20,758 bases of DNA from an uncultured Clostridiaceae bacterium (GTDB lineage Bacteria; Bacillota; Clostridia; TANB77; CAG-508): contig CAJKDR010000006.1 in the NCBI GenBank assembly GCA_905198755.1, forward strand, positions 1 to 20,758, in the 5' to 3' direction. The notes beneath the pieces were generated by a model, which saw only the letters and a list, made by a program, of their open reading frames with translations, had not been told where the DNA came from and did no database searches. Each line of letters starts with the position of its first letter. The first letter of the stretch is position 1. A program made the translations under genes and the position numbers. This document shows positions 1 to 7,421 of this stretch, piece after piece.

Positions 1-487
1 AGAATTGTGAGTGCTTAAATTTTTTAGTGAAAGATTTATTTTTTATTATTTTGAATGCAATATTGATTAAAAAGAAACCTAATATTCCTCCTAAGATTGC
101 TATTTTTACAGGATATGATCCTGTTAGAGTTCTTCCTATATTTTTTATTTGTTGCGGACTAATATAATATAGTAGATAATATGCCGATCCTCCAAAACAA
201 AAAGATGTAAGATAAAATATCACTCCATCTTTGAATAGTTTTTTCAAGTTATCTGGATTGTATGCTATATAAATCATAGCTACAGATAATAATAACTTTA
301 CTAATTGATTTGTATACACATTTATTTTTGAGATATATGACATTATTGCATATACTGTTCCAATTAAACTAGATATTATCAACCTTGTATGATTTACTTT
401 TATTTTTATTATTAGTCCTGTTGCAAATAATATTATATAGTTCATGATAATATTTTCTAAAAATATTACATCTATATAAAATGTCAT
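1..487 (-). CDS. spoIIGA: SpoIIGA, sigma-E processing peptidase, N-terminal membrane part (partial)
   Basis: The frame starts at ATG 485-487, behind a strong GGGAGGTGGTGT ribosome binding site, and stays open to the left edge (162 codons visible). The start MTFYIDVIFLENIIMNYIIL is the typical SpoIIGA opening, and several hydrophobic helices follow, matching the multi-spanning N-terminal domain of this family. The C-terminal aspartic-protease domain lies outside the window. SpoIIGA is known to cleave pro-sigma-E in the mother cell at asymmetric septation. Position supports the call, because spoIIGA follows ftsZ (with sigE and sigG next) in many spore formers. It is separated from ftsZ by a terminator and its own promoter, so it is probably transcribed independently during sporulation. 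A generic membrane protein is the alternative but less likely given the context. Confidence 0.87.
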   Translation of the reverse strand, partial: MTFYIDVIFLENIIMNYIILFATGLIIKIKVNHTRLIISSLIGTVYAIMSYISKINVYTNQLVKLLLSVAMIYIAYNPDNLKKLFKDGVIFYLTSFCFGGSAYYLLYYISPQQIKNIGRTLTGSYPVKIAILGGILGFFLINIAFKIIKNKSFTKKFKHSQF

Positions 488-567
488 ACACCACCTCCCA
501 TCAAAAGCTGAAGAGTTTTAATTATTTTTATTAATTATTTTTCCTTCTTCATTTTATCTATGTTTCA

Positions 568-600
568 ATTATAGTTTCTTTTAAATTAAAAGTCTGTCAC
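568..600 (-). promoter_or_regulatory. Probable spoIIGA promoter with overlong spacer
   Basis: On the minus strand GTGACA (595-600) and a perfect TATAAT (568-573) are separated by 21 bp. Transcription would start about 70 bases before spoIIGA. The B. subtilis spoIIG promoter is known for a 22-bp spacer that Spo0A compensates for. Only a weak Spo0A-box-like match overlaps the -35 here, so control by Spo0A is inferred. Confidence 0.55.
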
Positions 601-613
601 TTTTTAGGGTAGA

Positions 614-653
614 AAAAAAGAAATAATCTACAATTTTAGATTATTTCTTTTTT
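614..653 (-). terminator. Terminator after ftsZ
   Basis: A perfect 17-bp, AT-rich stem (614-630 with 637-653) has a 6-base loop and a run of T on either strand. It lies between the ftsZ stop and the spoIIGA promoter and would end the ftsAZ transcript. Confidence 0.8.
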
Positions 654-681
654 ATTTGTATGTATTTTGATATTAATTATC

Positions 682-1797
682 TTATTTCTTTTTATTTCTT
701 AGGAAAGATGGTATATCTAAGTCTGATGAAGAATTATTGCTTTCTGATGAAGATGGTATTGAATTTACTTTTTTATCCCAAGCTTTTGATACTAAGTTTT
801 CTACTCCTATACTTGTTAGAGGTTGATCTACATCATCAAATCCAGTTGCTATAACTGTTATTACGATTTCATCTCCTAATGATTCATCTATTACAGATCC
901 CCAGATAATGTTTGCTTCTGGGTCTACACTGCGTTGAACTAATTCTGCAGCTGTATTGATTTCTTGTAATCCTAAATCACTTCCACCTGTAATGTTTATT
1001 ATTACTCCTCTAGCTCCTTCTATTGATGTTTCTAGTAATGGACTTTGAATTGCTTGTTTTGCAGCATCTTCTGCTCTATTTTCTCCAGATGCTCTACCAA
1101 TTCCCATGTGTGCCATTCCTCTATTTAGCATTATTGTTTTAACATCTGCAAAGTCTAAGTTTACTAAACCTTCTATTGAAATCAAATCTGATATACCTTG
1201 TACACCTTGTCTTAAAACATCATCTGCCATTTTAAATGCTTCTACTATTGATGTTTTTCTATCAATTATTTGTAGTAATTTATCATTTGGTATTACTACT
1301 AATGAATCTACTTTTCCTTTTAAGCTTTCTACTCCGCGTTCTGCTTGAGCTAATCTTTTTTTACCTTCGAATGTAAATGGTTTTGTAACAACTGCTATTG
1401 TTAATATTCCTAATTCTTTTGCTGCTCCTGCAACAACTGCTGCTGCACCTGTTCCTGTTCCTCCACCCATTCCGGCTGTAACAAAGACCATATCAGCTCC
1501 TCTTAGTGCTTCTCCTATTTCTGCTTTGCTTTCTTCTGCTGCTTGTGCTCCTATATCTGGATTTGCACCTGCTCCTAATCCTCTTGTTATTTTTTCTCCT
1601 ATTTGAATTTTTGTAGCAGCTTTTGATTGTTGTAATTGTTGTCTATCTGTATTAACTGCTATAAACTCTACTCCTTTTATTCCTGCTTCTATCATTCTAT
1701 TAACAGCGTTGTTTCCTGCTCCACCAACACCAATTACTTTTATAGTAGCAGCTCCATCTCCAACTGGTTTGTTTTCAACTTCATCGTATTCGTACAT
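682..1797 (-). CDS. ftsZ: Cell division GTPase FtsZ
   Basis: FtsZ is the tubulin-like GTPase that polymerises into the cytoplasmic Z-ring and recruits the divisome. The 371-residue protein shows the GTPase signature GMGGGTGTGAAA (GGGTGTG at residues 111-117), the N-terminal nucleotide-binding motif VIGVGGAGNNAVNRM (21-35) and a T7-loop-like NLDFADVKTIM. It ends with a short Ser/Asn-rich linker and the conserved C-terminal peptide DLDIPSFLRNKKK, which binds FtsA and other partners. ATG 1795-1797 is preceded by TTTAGGAGGAAAGAAT. Length is normal for the family (usually 350-400). It lies 43 bases downstream of ftsA, with no terminator between them, so it is probably co-transcribed. Confidence 0.98.
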   Translation of the reverse strand: MYEYDEVENKPVGDGAATIKVIGVGGAGNNAVNRMIEAGIKGVEFIAVNTDRQQLQQSKAATKIQIGEKITRGLGAGANPDIGAQAAEESKAEIGEALRGADMVFVTAGMGGGTGTGAAAVVAGAAKELGILTIAVVTKPFTFEGKKRLAQAERGVESLKGKVDSLVVIPNDKLLQIIDRKTSIVEAFKMADDVLRQGVQGISDLISIEGLVNLDFADVKTIMLNRGMAHMGIGRASGENRAEDAAKQAIQSPLLETSIEGARGVIINITGGSDLGLQEINTAAELVQRSVDPEANIIWGSVIDESLGDEIVITVIATGFDDVDQPLTSIGVENLVSKAWDKKVNSIPSSSESNNSSSDLDIPSFLRNKKK

Positions 1798-1840
1798 ATT
1801 CTTTCCTCCTAAATTTATTTATTTAAAATTTAAAACTTTT

Positions 1841-3070
1841 TTAAGAATAAAAGAACTCTTTTATTCTGTCAAGTAATACTTTAAAGAAATTATCTTCCAT
1901 TGCTGTATCTATACTACTTGAAACTGATTTTGCAAATGGTCTAGCAGCTATATATCTTACTAGAGCATACGCTGTTCTATAGCTTGGTTTTATAGTACTT
2001 ATCAATCTTCCTGTTGACATCTTTACTGGTATATTTAGTGCTATTTTTCCAGCCACATCACTTTTATTTATATTTGTTATTCCTTGTCCTGTTAGAATTA
2101 CATTATTTATTTTTGATTTGTTTGCTTGTGATGTTATATCTTTATTTATTAATGAAAAAATCTCCTCAATTCTTGCTTCTATTACTTCAATTAATTCTGA
2201 ACTTTTTATTGTTCTAGTTTTACTTAGTCCATTGCAAGTATTAAGAATGATGTCATTATCATTATCTATAAATGATTTTAGAGCTAGTCCATATTGTTTT
2301 TTTAGTTTTTCTGCTTCTTCTTTAGAAATATCTAATACGACTGCTATATCATTTGTTATACTATCTCCTCCTAGTGGTATTGTATTAGTATACACAAATT
2401 TGTTACCATCGAATATTCCTATTTCTGTGTTTCCTGCTCCAATATCTAGTAACATTACATTATCATTTAATTCATTTGAATCTAGAATAAAGTTTCTTTC
2501 TGCTAATGCTACTGGTATTATTCCATCCATTTCTAAATCTACTTTTTTAAATATTTGATGTAATTGTTTTACATAGTCTTTATCTGCTAAAATTATTTCA
2601 GCATTTACTGTAAAGTTAGAACTTAAGCATCCTATCGGATCGCTTACTACTTTTCCATCTTCTAAGATAAATTGTTCTGGTACTATATCAATTATAGTTT
2701 TGTTGTCTGGTAACTCTATATCTTTAACCAACATCATTGCTGAGTTTACATCTTTTAAAGATATTCCTGAAAATTTATCTTTTATTTCTTTCATTACGCT
2801 ATTTTGAACAATTGTTACATATTTTCCTGGTATTGTCACATATGCAGAATTTATTCTCAAATTAGCTTCTTCTTCAGCATCATTAATTGTTTTGGCTATT
2901 GACATTGCAACATCATTTTCGTTTATTATTTTGCCTTTTTTTATTCCACTACATTTCCATTTGCTCATACATACTGTTTCTATTTGGTTAAAGTTGTTTA
3001 CTTCTCCAACAACAGTTGTAATCTTAGAAGTTCCAATATCTATGCCGACAATTATATCTCCTATTGCCAA
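1841..3070 (-). CDS. ftsA: Cell division protein FtsA
   Basis: FtsA is an actin-like ATPase that tethers FtsZ to the membrane. Visible motifs are phosphate-1 VGIDIGTSKITTVVGEV near the N-terminus, phosphate-2 LLDIGAGNTEIGIFDG in the middle, an adenosine motif VILTGQGITN and a C-terminal amphipathic helix FFKVLLDRIKEFFYS for membrane binding. The start is uncertain. TTG at 3068-3070 has an ideal GGAGGAG 8 bases upstream and gives MAIGDIIVGIDIGTSK. The in-frame ATG at 3083-3085 has only a weak upstream signal, and its own codons supply the GGAGGAG. A longer in-frame TTG at 3140-3142 overlaps the -35 box and cannot lie on the transcript. About 410 residues, normal for FtsA. Confidence 0.95.
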   Translation of the reverse strand: MAIGDIIVGIDIGTSKITTVVGEVNNFNQIETVCMSKWKCSGIKKGKIINENDVAMSIAKTINDAEEEANLRINSAYVTIPGKYVTIVQNSVMKEIKDKFSGISLKDVNSAMMLVKDIELPDNKTIIDIVPEQFILEDGKVVSDPIGCLSSNFTVNAEIILADKDYVKQLHQIFKKVDLEMDGIIPVALAERNFILDSNELNDNVMLLDIGAGNTEIGIFDGNKFVYTNTIPLGGDSITNDIAVVLDISKEEAEKLKKQYGLALKSFIDNDNDIILNTCNGLSKTRTIKSSELIEVIEARIEEIFSLINKDITSQANKSKINNVILTGQGITNINKSDVAGKIALNIPVKMSTGRLISTIKPSYRTAYALVRYIAARPFAKSVSSSIDTAMEDNFFKVLLDRIKEFFYS

Positions 3071-3113
3071 GCTTAACTCCTCCATTTTTTTATTATATAT
3101 TTTTTCGCCTTTA

Positions 3114-3142
3114 AGAATATTATATTTTTTATCAAAAGTCAA
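3114..3142 (-). promoter_or_regulatory. ftsA(Z) promoter
   Basis: TTGACT (3137-3142) and TATTCT (3114-3119) stand 17 bp apart on the minus strand, within the 120-base gap between sbp and ftsA. Transcription would begin near 3107, just ahead of the ftsA start. A TATAAT overlaps nearby but only 12 bp from the -35. Confidence 0.6.
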
Positions 3143-3148
3143 GAGAAT

Positions 3149-3188
3149 TTGTAATATTTTTGTAACATTTTTGCAATATTGTTGTAAT
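3149..3188. promoter_or_regulatory. Phased TGTAA repeats upstream of ftsA promoter (WalR-like boxes)
   Basis: On the plus strand TTGTAA, TTGTAA, TTGCAA and TTGTAA begin at 3149, 3160, 3171 and 3182, exactly 11 bp apart, directly upstream of the -35. Read as TGTAAT-N5-TGTAAC-N5-TGCAAT-N5-TGTAAT they match the WalR (YycF) consensus TGTWAH-N5-TGTWAH. B. subtilis ftsAZ is a reported YycF target. A PhoP-like regulator is an alternative, since the other strand reads TTACAA. Confidence 0.6.
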
Positions 3189-3205
3189 AAACCTTTTATT
3201 CTTTT

Positions 3206-3580
3206 TTAGTCTGTAGCTTTTTCGCCTTTTTTCTCTTTTTTACTTGTCCATTTTTCTATGTAATATCTTCTTATAGACCCTAAGTTATTAAACATTCTTC
3301 CCACAAAAACAACTATCGCTGCTAAATATATGTCTACATTTAACTTCTCGCCTAAATATGTAAGTAAAATTGATAAAATTGCATTTCCGAAGAATCCTGA
3401 TACAAATATTTTAAAATCAAATTTCTTATTTAGTGTTGATGTTATTCCTCCAAATACAGAATCTAATGCAGCAACTATTGATATTGCTAAATATGATGAA
3501 TATGTGTATGGAATCATTGGAATGTTTATTCCTATTATTGCCCCTATTATACATCCTACACAGATTGCTAATATTATCAT
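3206..3580 (-). CDS. sbp: Small basic protein Sbp (DUF1290 family)
   Basis: This is a small membrane protein of the division cluster with no established biochemical role. The 124 residues contain about three or four hydrophobic segments (IILAICVGCIIGAIIGI, YLAISIVAALDSVFGGI, IFVSGFFGNAILSILLTYL, DIYLAAIVVFVGRMFNNLG) and a strongly charged, Lys-rich C-terminal tail. The start at ATG 3578-3580 follows AAAGGAGGAATAACA; an in-frame start 27 bases earlier lies inside the preceding gene and has no such site. It sits between the second DUF881 gene and ftsA, exactly as in B. subtilis, and is probably the end of the murA-ftsQ transcript. Confidence 0.9.
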   Translation of the reverse strand: MIILAICVGCIIGAIIGINIPMIPYTYSSYLAISIVAALDSVFGGITSTLNKKFDFKIFVSGFFGNAILSILLTYLGEKLNVDIYLAAIVVFVGRMFNNLGSIRRYYIEKWTSKKEKKGEKATD

Positions 3581-3596
3581 TGTTATTCCTCCTTTA

Positions 3597-4286
3597 TTAT
3601 AAATCAATATATTTTAGATTTATTTCTCTTGAATATTTATTTATCTTTATATTAGTTTTGCTTTCTACTGATATTGTATAACCCTCTTTTTGTTTAGAGT
3701 CTACATATCCATTTTTTACATTTAATGCACTTTTTAGATAATTTTCGTCACCAATTGCTAGTATTGTATATGGTGATGATATCTTATTACTATTTACTAA
3801 AATATATCTACTTGATATATCTACAATATCTGTTAAGTTTATTACTCTTTCACCATTTATTGATATTGCTTCTGCTCCTGCTGCTCTTAATTCATTTATT
3901 AGATTAACTAAATCTTTTGCTTCATAAGCTTTTTCATTATTATCTGTAAGTGTAACCTGTACTCCATCTCCTGTTACATCTGTTTTACCTAATATAATAT
4001 TTGCCTCTGATAATTCTTTTTCTACTAGTTTACTTGTTTCTTCATTGCTTTCTGATTTTTCTTTATAATCATTAATTTTAGATTGCGTTTCTTCCAGTTT
4101 AGACTGTGTTTCTTCATATTTTTCTTTCCATTCCGATAATGCTGATTGCAATTCATCTTCTCTCATTGATTCTATTTCTGCTATATCTGTTTCATTTACA
4201 ACCTTAAACTGCATAAACATTACACATACAAGAACAAAACTCATTAAGCCTATTGTTACTGCTATAATAACTTTTTCTTTTTTCAT
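3597..4286 (-). CDS. DUF881 (UPF0749) protein, YlxX-like
   Basis: Residues 1-30 form an N-terminal membrane anchor (IIAVTIGLMSFVLVCVMFMQF), followed by a coiled coil of about 70 residues rich in E, K, S and Q. The DUF881 domain then runs from ANIILGKTDVTGDGVQVTL to the end, with the hallmark LINELRAAGAEAISINGERV. The function is unknown; the family lies in Bacillota division clusters and is predicted to face the cell exterior. ATG 4284-4286 follows AATAGGAGGAAAAC. It lies 27 bases downstream of a related gene and ends 16 bases before sbp. At 229 residues it is typical. Homology to B. subtilis YlxX is inferred from order and fold. Confidence 0.88.
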   Translation of the reverse strand: MKKEKVIIAVTIGLMSFVLVCVMFMQFKVVNETDIAEIESMREDELQSALSEWKEKYEETQSKLEETQSKINDYKEKSESNEETSKLVEKELSEANIILGKTDVTGDGVQVTLTDNNEKAYEAKDLVNLINELRAAGAEAISINGERVINLTDIVDISSRYILVNSNKISSPYTILAIGDENYLKSALNVKNGYVDSKQKEGYTISVESKTNIKINKYSREINLKYIDL

Positions 4287-4313
4287 GTTTTCCTCCTATT
4301 ATAATCAGTTTTA

Positions 4314-5036
4314 TTATTTTCTTATATATTTATAGTCTATTATTCCACTATATTTATTTATTGTTATCTTACTTTGTTTTTTTACACTTGATACTAATCC
4401 ATATTGTTCTAACTCTTCTAAGAAACCTCCTGGTCTTTTTATTGCTCCGAGCAAAGCTTCTTGTGAACCTATTGCTTTTATTACAAATGGTGAACTTATT
4501 TTGTTTCCATTTACTAGTACAACATTTCCATCACATGTTATTGATGTAGAATTTGTTATTCTTTCATCATTTATTGATATTGCTTCTGCTCCTGCATTTT
4601 TTAATTCATTTATTAATGTTAATAAATCACTGTCATGTATTAAATAATTGCTTATGCTATCTAGTGCACTTATTGACTCACTTGTAACATTTTTATTATC
4701 TGCTACTGTTAGTACAATTCCCTTTCCTTGTACATCTGTTGTTCCTATAACTGCATTGGCTAGTTTAAGTGCTCTTTCTGATTCTGATGATGTTGTATCT
4801 TTTTTACTTGCTTCTTCTCTTTGTTTTTCTAGTTCTTTTTCAGAAGTTTCTAATTTTTTATATGCTTCATCATATTTTTCTTTCCATATTAACACTTCTG
4901 ATTTTAGTTCACTATTTATTCCACTAGCACCTGCTATTTTGTTAGCATCTTTTACAGTTTTATATTGAACTATTATTGCTAATGTTAATATTAAACACAT
5001 TATTCCCAATGTTGCTGAGACAACTTTTTTATTCAT
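4314..5036 (-). CDS. DUF881 (UPF0749) protein, YlxW-like
   Basis: This paralogue of the downstream gene has the same plan: an N-terminal membrane helix (ATLGIMCLILTLAIIVQY), a charged coiled coil (about residues 45-85) and a DUF881 domain with VIGTTDVQGKGIVLTV and LINELKNAGAEAISINDERI. It has a slightly longer loop than its partner between these motifs (residues about 112-136). ATG 5034-5036 is preceded by AAGAAAGGAAGTTGGGCT. It starts 16 bases after ftsQ ends, in the position of B. subtilis ylxW. The two copies differ greatly outside the core motifs, so this is an old duplication shared across the phylum. Function unknown. Confidence 0.88.
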   Translation of the reverse strand: MNKKVVSATLGIMCLILTLAIIVQYKTVKDANKIAGASGINSELKSEVLIWKEKYDEAYKKLETSEKELEKQREEASKKDTTSSESERALKLANAVIGTTDVQGKGIVLTVADNKNVTSESISALDSISNYLIHDSDLLTLINELKNAGAEAISINDERITNSTSITCDGNVVLVNGNKISSPFVIKAIGSQEALLGAIKRPGGFLEELEQYGLVSSVKKQSKITINKYSGIIDYKYIRK

Positions 5037-5052
5037 AGCCCAACTTCCTTTC

Positions 5053-6069
5053 TTAGCTTTGTTTAAAATAAACTCTATTTCTTTCTAGAGCATTTTCATC
5101 TACAAAAATTTCTCCTTTGTTTCCTACTTCTTTTTCTAAAACCTGTTTTAAACTTAGGACTTTTTCATTTAATTTTGTATTATTTCCTATGTATGCTGTT
5201 TTTTCTCCATTATCAAATTTTATTGCATAATTATTAGTATCTGAAACATTAATACTTGTTATTTCATTTTGTATACTATTATATTTACAGCAGTTAACCA
5301 ATTTTAATACTGTATCTAACTTAAATAAATCTTCGTTATTTAATCTTTGACCTTCTGTAATAGCTCCTTTTGTAGTTTCTAATCCTTCAATTATTATTGT
5401 ATCTTTTTTCTTTTCATTTAATTCTAGTACATATCCTTGTTTGTCCAAATATATATAATTATCATTGTATTCTGCTTGATAACTAACTTTTCTTTCTGTA
5501 ACATTTATTTCTAATGTGCTAGGTAATTTTCTTTTTATTTGAACAGATTCAACATATGGATTTTCTTTTATGTTTTTAGTTATTTTATTTTTTGTTATCT
5601 CAAATATATTTGTTGAGTTTAATTCAATTTTTGTGAGGCTAACATATGTATCTACTGAATTTTTTTCATTTCCTGTTACTTCAATATTTGTTATATTAAA
5701 CATTGGTGTCGTTAAAAAATATATTATTCCTGCGATTACTATAATTAGTAATACGAACAAACTTATAAATACTTTTTTTCTGTTTACTCTTTTTATTTCT
5801 TCTTCTTTTGTTATATGTTTATTTTTTACATATTGGGTATTTATTTCTTTTTTTCTGTTTTTACTTTTTTTATTATTGCTTGTCCTATTTCTATTATTTG
5901 CTGTTTTTTTATTGTTTGCTGATTTTGTACGAGTAGATCTTTTTTTATCTACTCGTACTTCTTTAGGCTTTGTTGTAACTCCTATAATTATTTCATTTTC
6001 ATCATTATATTTTTCTTCTCTTTGTTTTTTAGTTTTTGTATTTTTTGGTTTTCTTTTAACTCCAGCCAT
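5053..6069 (-). CDS. ftsQ: Cell division protein FtsQ/DivIB
   Basis: FtsQ/DivIB is a single-pass divisome protein that connects with FtsB and FtsL outside the membrane. The 338-residue product has a long, Lys/Arg/Asn-rich cytoplasmic region (about residues 1-98), a transmembrane helix VFISLFVLLIIVIAGIIYFL (99-118), a POTRA domain opening with FNITNIEVTGNEKNS, and the beta domain with a characteristic RKLPSTLEINVTERK strand. The basic tail is long compared with enterobacterial FtsQ but common in Bacillota. ATG 6067-6069 follows AAGAAGGGAATGTAGATT. It lies 28 bases after murA in what seems one operon running to sbp. Confidence 0.92.
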   Translation of the reverse strand: MAGVKRKPKNTKTKKQREEKYNDENEIIIGVTTKPKEVRVDKKRSTRTKSANNKKTANNRNRTSNNKKSKNRKKEINTQYVKNKHITKEEEIKRVNRKKVFISLFVLLIIVIAGIIYFLTTPMFNITNIEVTGNEKNSVDTYVSLTKIELNSTNIFEITKNKITKNIKENPYVESVQIKRKLPSTLEINVTERKVSYQAEYNDNYIYLDKQGYVLELNEKKKDTIIIEGLETTKGAITEGQRLNNEDLFKLDTVLKLVNCCKYNSIQNEITSINVSDTNNYAIKFDNGEKTAYIGNNTKLNEKVLSLKQVLEKEVGNKGEIFVDENALERNRVYFKQS

Positions 6070-6097
6070 AATCTACATTCCCTTCTTAAAATGTATT

Positions 6098-7351
6098 TTA
6101 CCTGTCTTCTACATGTATATTTGCTCCCAATGAGCTTAATTTTTTATCTAAATTTTCGTACCCTCTTAATACATATTCTATATTTTCTATTGTTGTCCTT
6201 CCTTTTGCATTTAATCCTGCTAAAACTAGTGCTGCTCCTCCTCTTAAATCTGTAGCTTTCACATTTGCCTTATTTAACCTTCTAACACCTTTTATTATTG
6301 CTGTTTTACCTTCTATCGTTATTTTTGCTCCCATTTTATTTAACTCTGTTGCATATTTATATCTGTTTTCAAATATGTTTTCAACAACTATTGATGTTCC
6401 TTTTGCTATGCTTAATGTCGTTGCTAATATTGATTGCATATCTGTTGGAAATCCTGGATATGGGAGTGTTTTTATATCTACTGGTTTTAATCTTTTTGGT
6501 GCTTTTAGACTTATTTGATTTTTTTGTATATCTAAAATGCAACCCATTTCTTCTAACTTGTTTGTTAAAGTTTGTATATGTTCTGGTACTACTTTTGTTA
6601 ATTTTATATTTCCTCCCGTAATTGCTGCTGCACACAATAATGTTCCAGCCTCAATTCTGTCAGGAATTATATTATAACTCAAATCTTTTAATTTTTCTAC
6701 ACCTTTTATAATAATATTATTTGTTCCTGCTCCACTTATTTTTGCTCCCATGCTATTTAATGCATTTTGTAAATCTACTATCTCTGGTTCCATTGCCGCA
6801 TTTATAATCCTTGTAGTTCCTTTTGCAAATATACTAGCCAACATAATGTTTTCTGTAGCACCTACGCTTGGAAAATCCAATCCAATATCGGCTCCTACTA
6901 TTTCATTTGCACTACATTTTATATATCCATATTCTTCTTTTACATTTATCCCTAATTTTCCAAATGCTTTAATATGTAAATCTATAGGTCTAGAACCAAT
7001 ATCGCATCCACCTGGATATGTGAATATTGCTTCTTTCCTTCTTGCAATTAGAGCTCCGACTATAATAACAGAAGATCTCATTTCTTGCATTAATTCCTCT
7101 GGTATTTCTGAATTATTTAAGTGTCTAGAATCAATTATTATTTTACCATTATTCTTCTTGATTTTACAACCTAAAATTTCTAAAATTTTATACATCATTT
7201 TTGTATCATGTATATTAGGAACATTATATAACTTATTTATTCCACCATTTAATAATGTAGCAGCAATGATTGGTAATGAAGCATTTTTAGAACCAGAAAC
7301 ATATGTTGTACCTTCTAGTTTTTTACCACCCTCTATAATATATTTTTTCAT
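6098..7351 (-). CDS. murA: UDP-N-acetylglucosamine 1-carboxyvinyltransferase MurA
   Basis: MurA transfers enolpyruvate from phosphoenolpyruvate to UDP-GlcNAc, the first committed step of peptidoglycan synthesis in the cytoplasm. The 417 residues match the family length (about 417-430). Visible are the substrate-binding Lys22-Asn23 in SGSKNASLPIIAATLL, Arg92 in MRSSVIIVGALIAR, and the active-site loop YPGGCDIGSRPIDLH with catalytic Cys116 (the fosfomycin target residue in most bacteria). The start ATG 7349-7351 follows CGAAAGGTGGATTTTTT. It heads the ftsQ-sbp group, as in many Clostridia. A large hairpin covers its ribosome binding site. Some Bacillota have two murA copies; this could be either paralogue. 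Confidence 0.96.
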   Translation of the reverse strand: MKKYIIEGGKKLEGTTYVSGSKNASLPIIAATLLNGGINKLYNVPNIHDTKMMYKILEILGCKIKKNNGKIIIDSRHLNNSEIPEELMQEMRSSVIIVGALIARRKEAIFTYPGGCDIGSRPIDLHIKAFGKLGINVKEEYGYIKCSANEIVGADIGLDFPSVGATENIMLASIFAKGTTRIINAAMEPEIVDLQNALNSMGAKISGAGTNNIIIKGVEKLKDLSYNIIPDRIEAGTLLCAAAITGGNIKLTKVVPEHIQTLTNKLEEMGCILDIQKNQISLKAPKRLKPVDIKTLPYPGFPTDMQSILATTLSIAKGTSIVVENIFENRYKYATELNKMGAKITIEGKTAIIKGVRRLNKANVKATDLRGGAALVLAGLNAKGRTTIENIEYVLRGYENLDKKLSSLGANIHVEDR

Positions 7352-7359
7352 AAAAAATC

Positions 7360-7411
7360 CACCTTTCGTATGTAACTTGTTATATATTATGTTACATTTA
7401 CGTAAAAGGTG
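7360..7411 (-). promoter_or_regulatory. Hairpin covering the murA ribosome binding site
   Basis: In the 70-base gap between cysE and murA, three stem segments pair in order: CACCTTT/AAAGGTG, CGT/ACG and ATGTAAC/GTTACAT. This gives 17 pairs, two 2-base bulges on one side and a 14-base loop. In murA mRNA the 3' arm AAAGGTG is the Shine-Dalgarno sequence, and a run of six T follows just before the start codon. It may act as an attenuator, a cysE terminator or a translational lock; no ligand domain is visible. Confidence 0.6.
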
Positions 7412-7421
7412 AATTTATTTT

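Noticed and set aside
3597..5036. Recent tandem duplication of the DUF881 genes
   Set aside because: The two proteins share only core motifs, and the tandem arrangement is the normal ylxW-ylxX pair of Bacillota division clusters.
6750..7412. A 220-codon plus-strand frame over murA
   Set aside because: It is an antisense shadow of murA, without a ribosome binding site or recognisable domain; similar hydrophobic antisense frames over ftsA, ftsQ and topB were rejected for the same reason.
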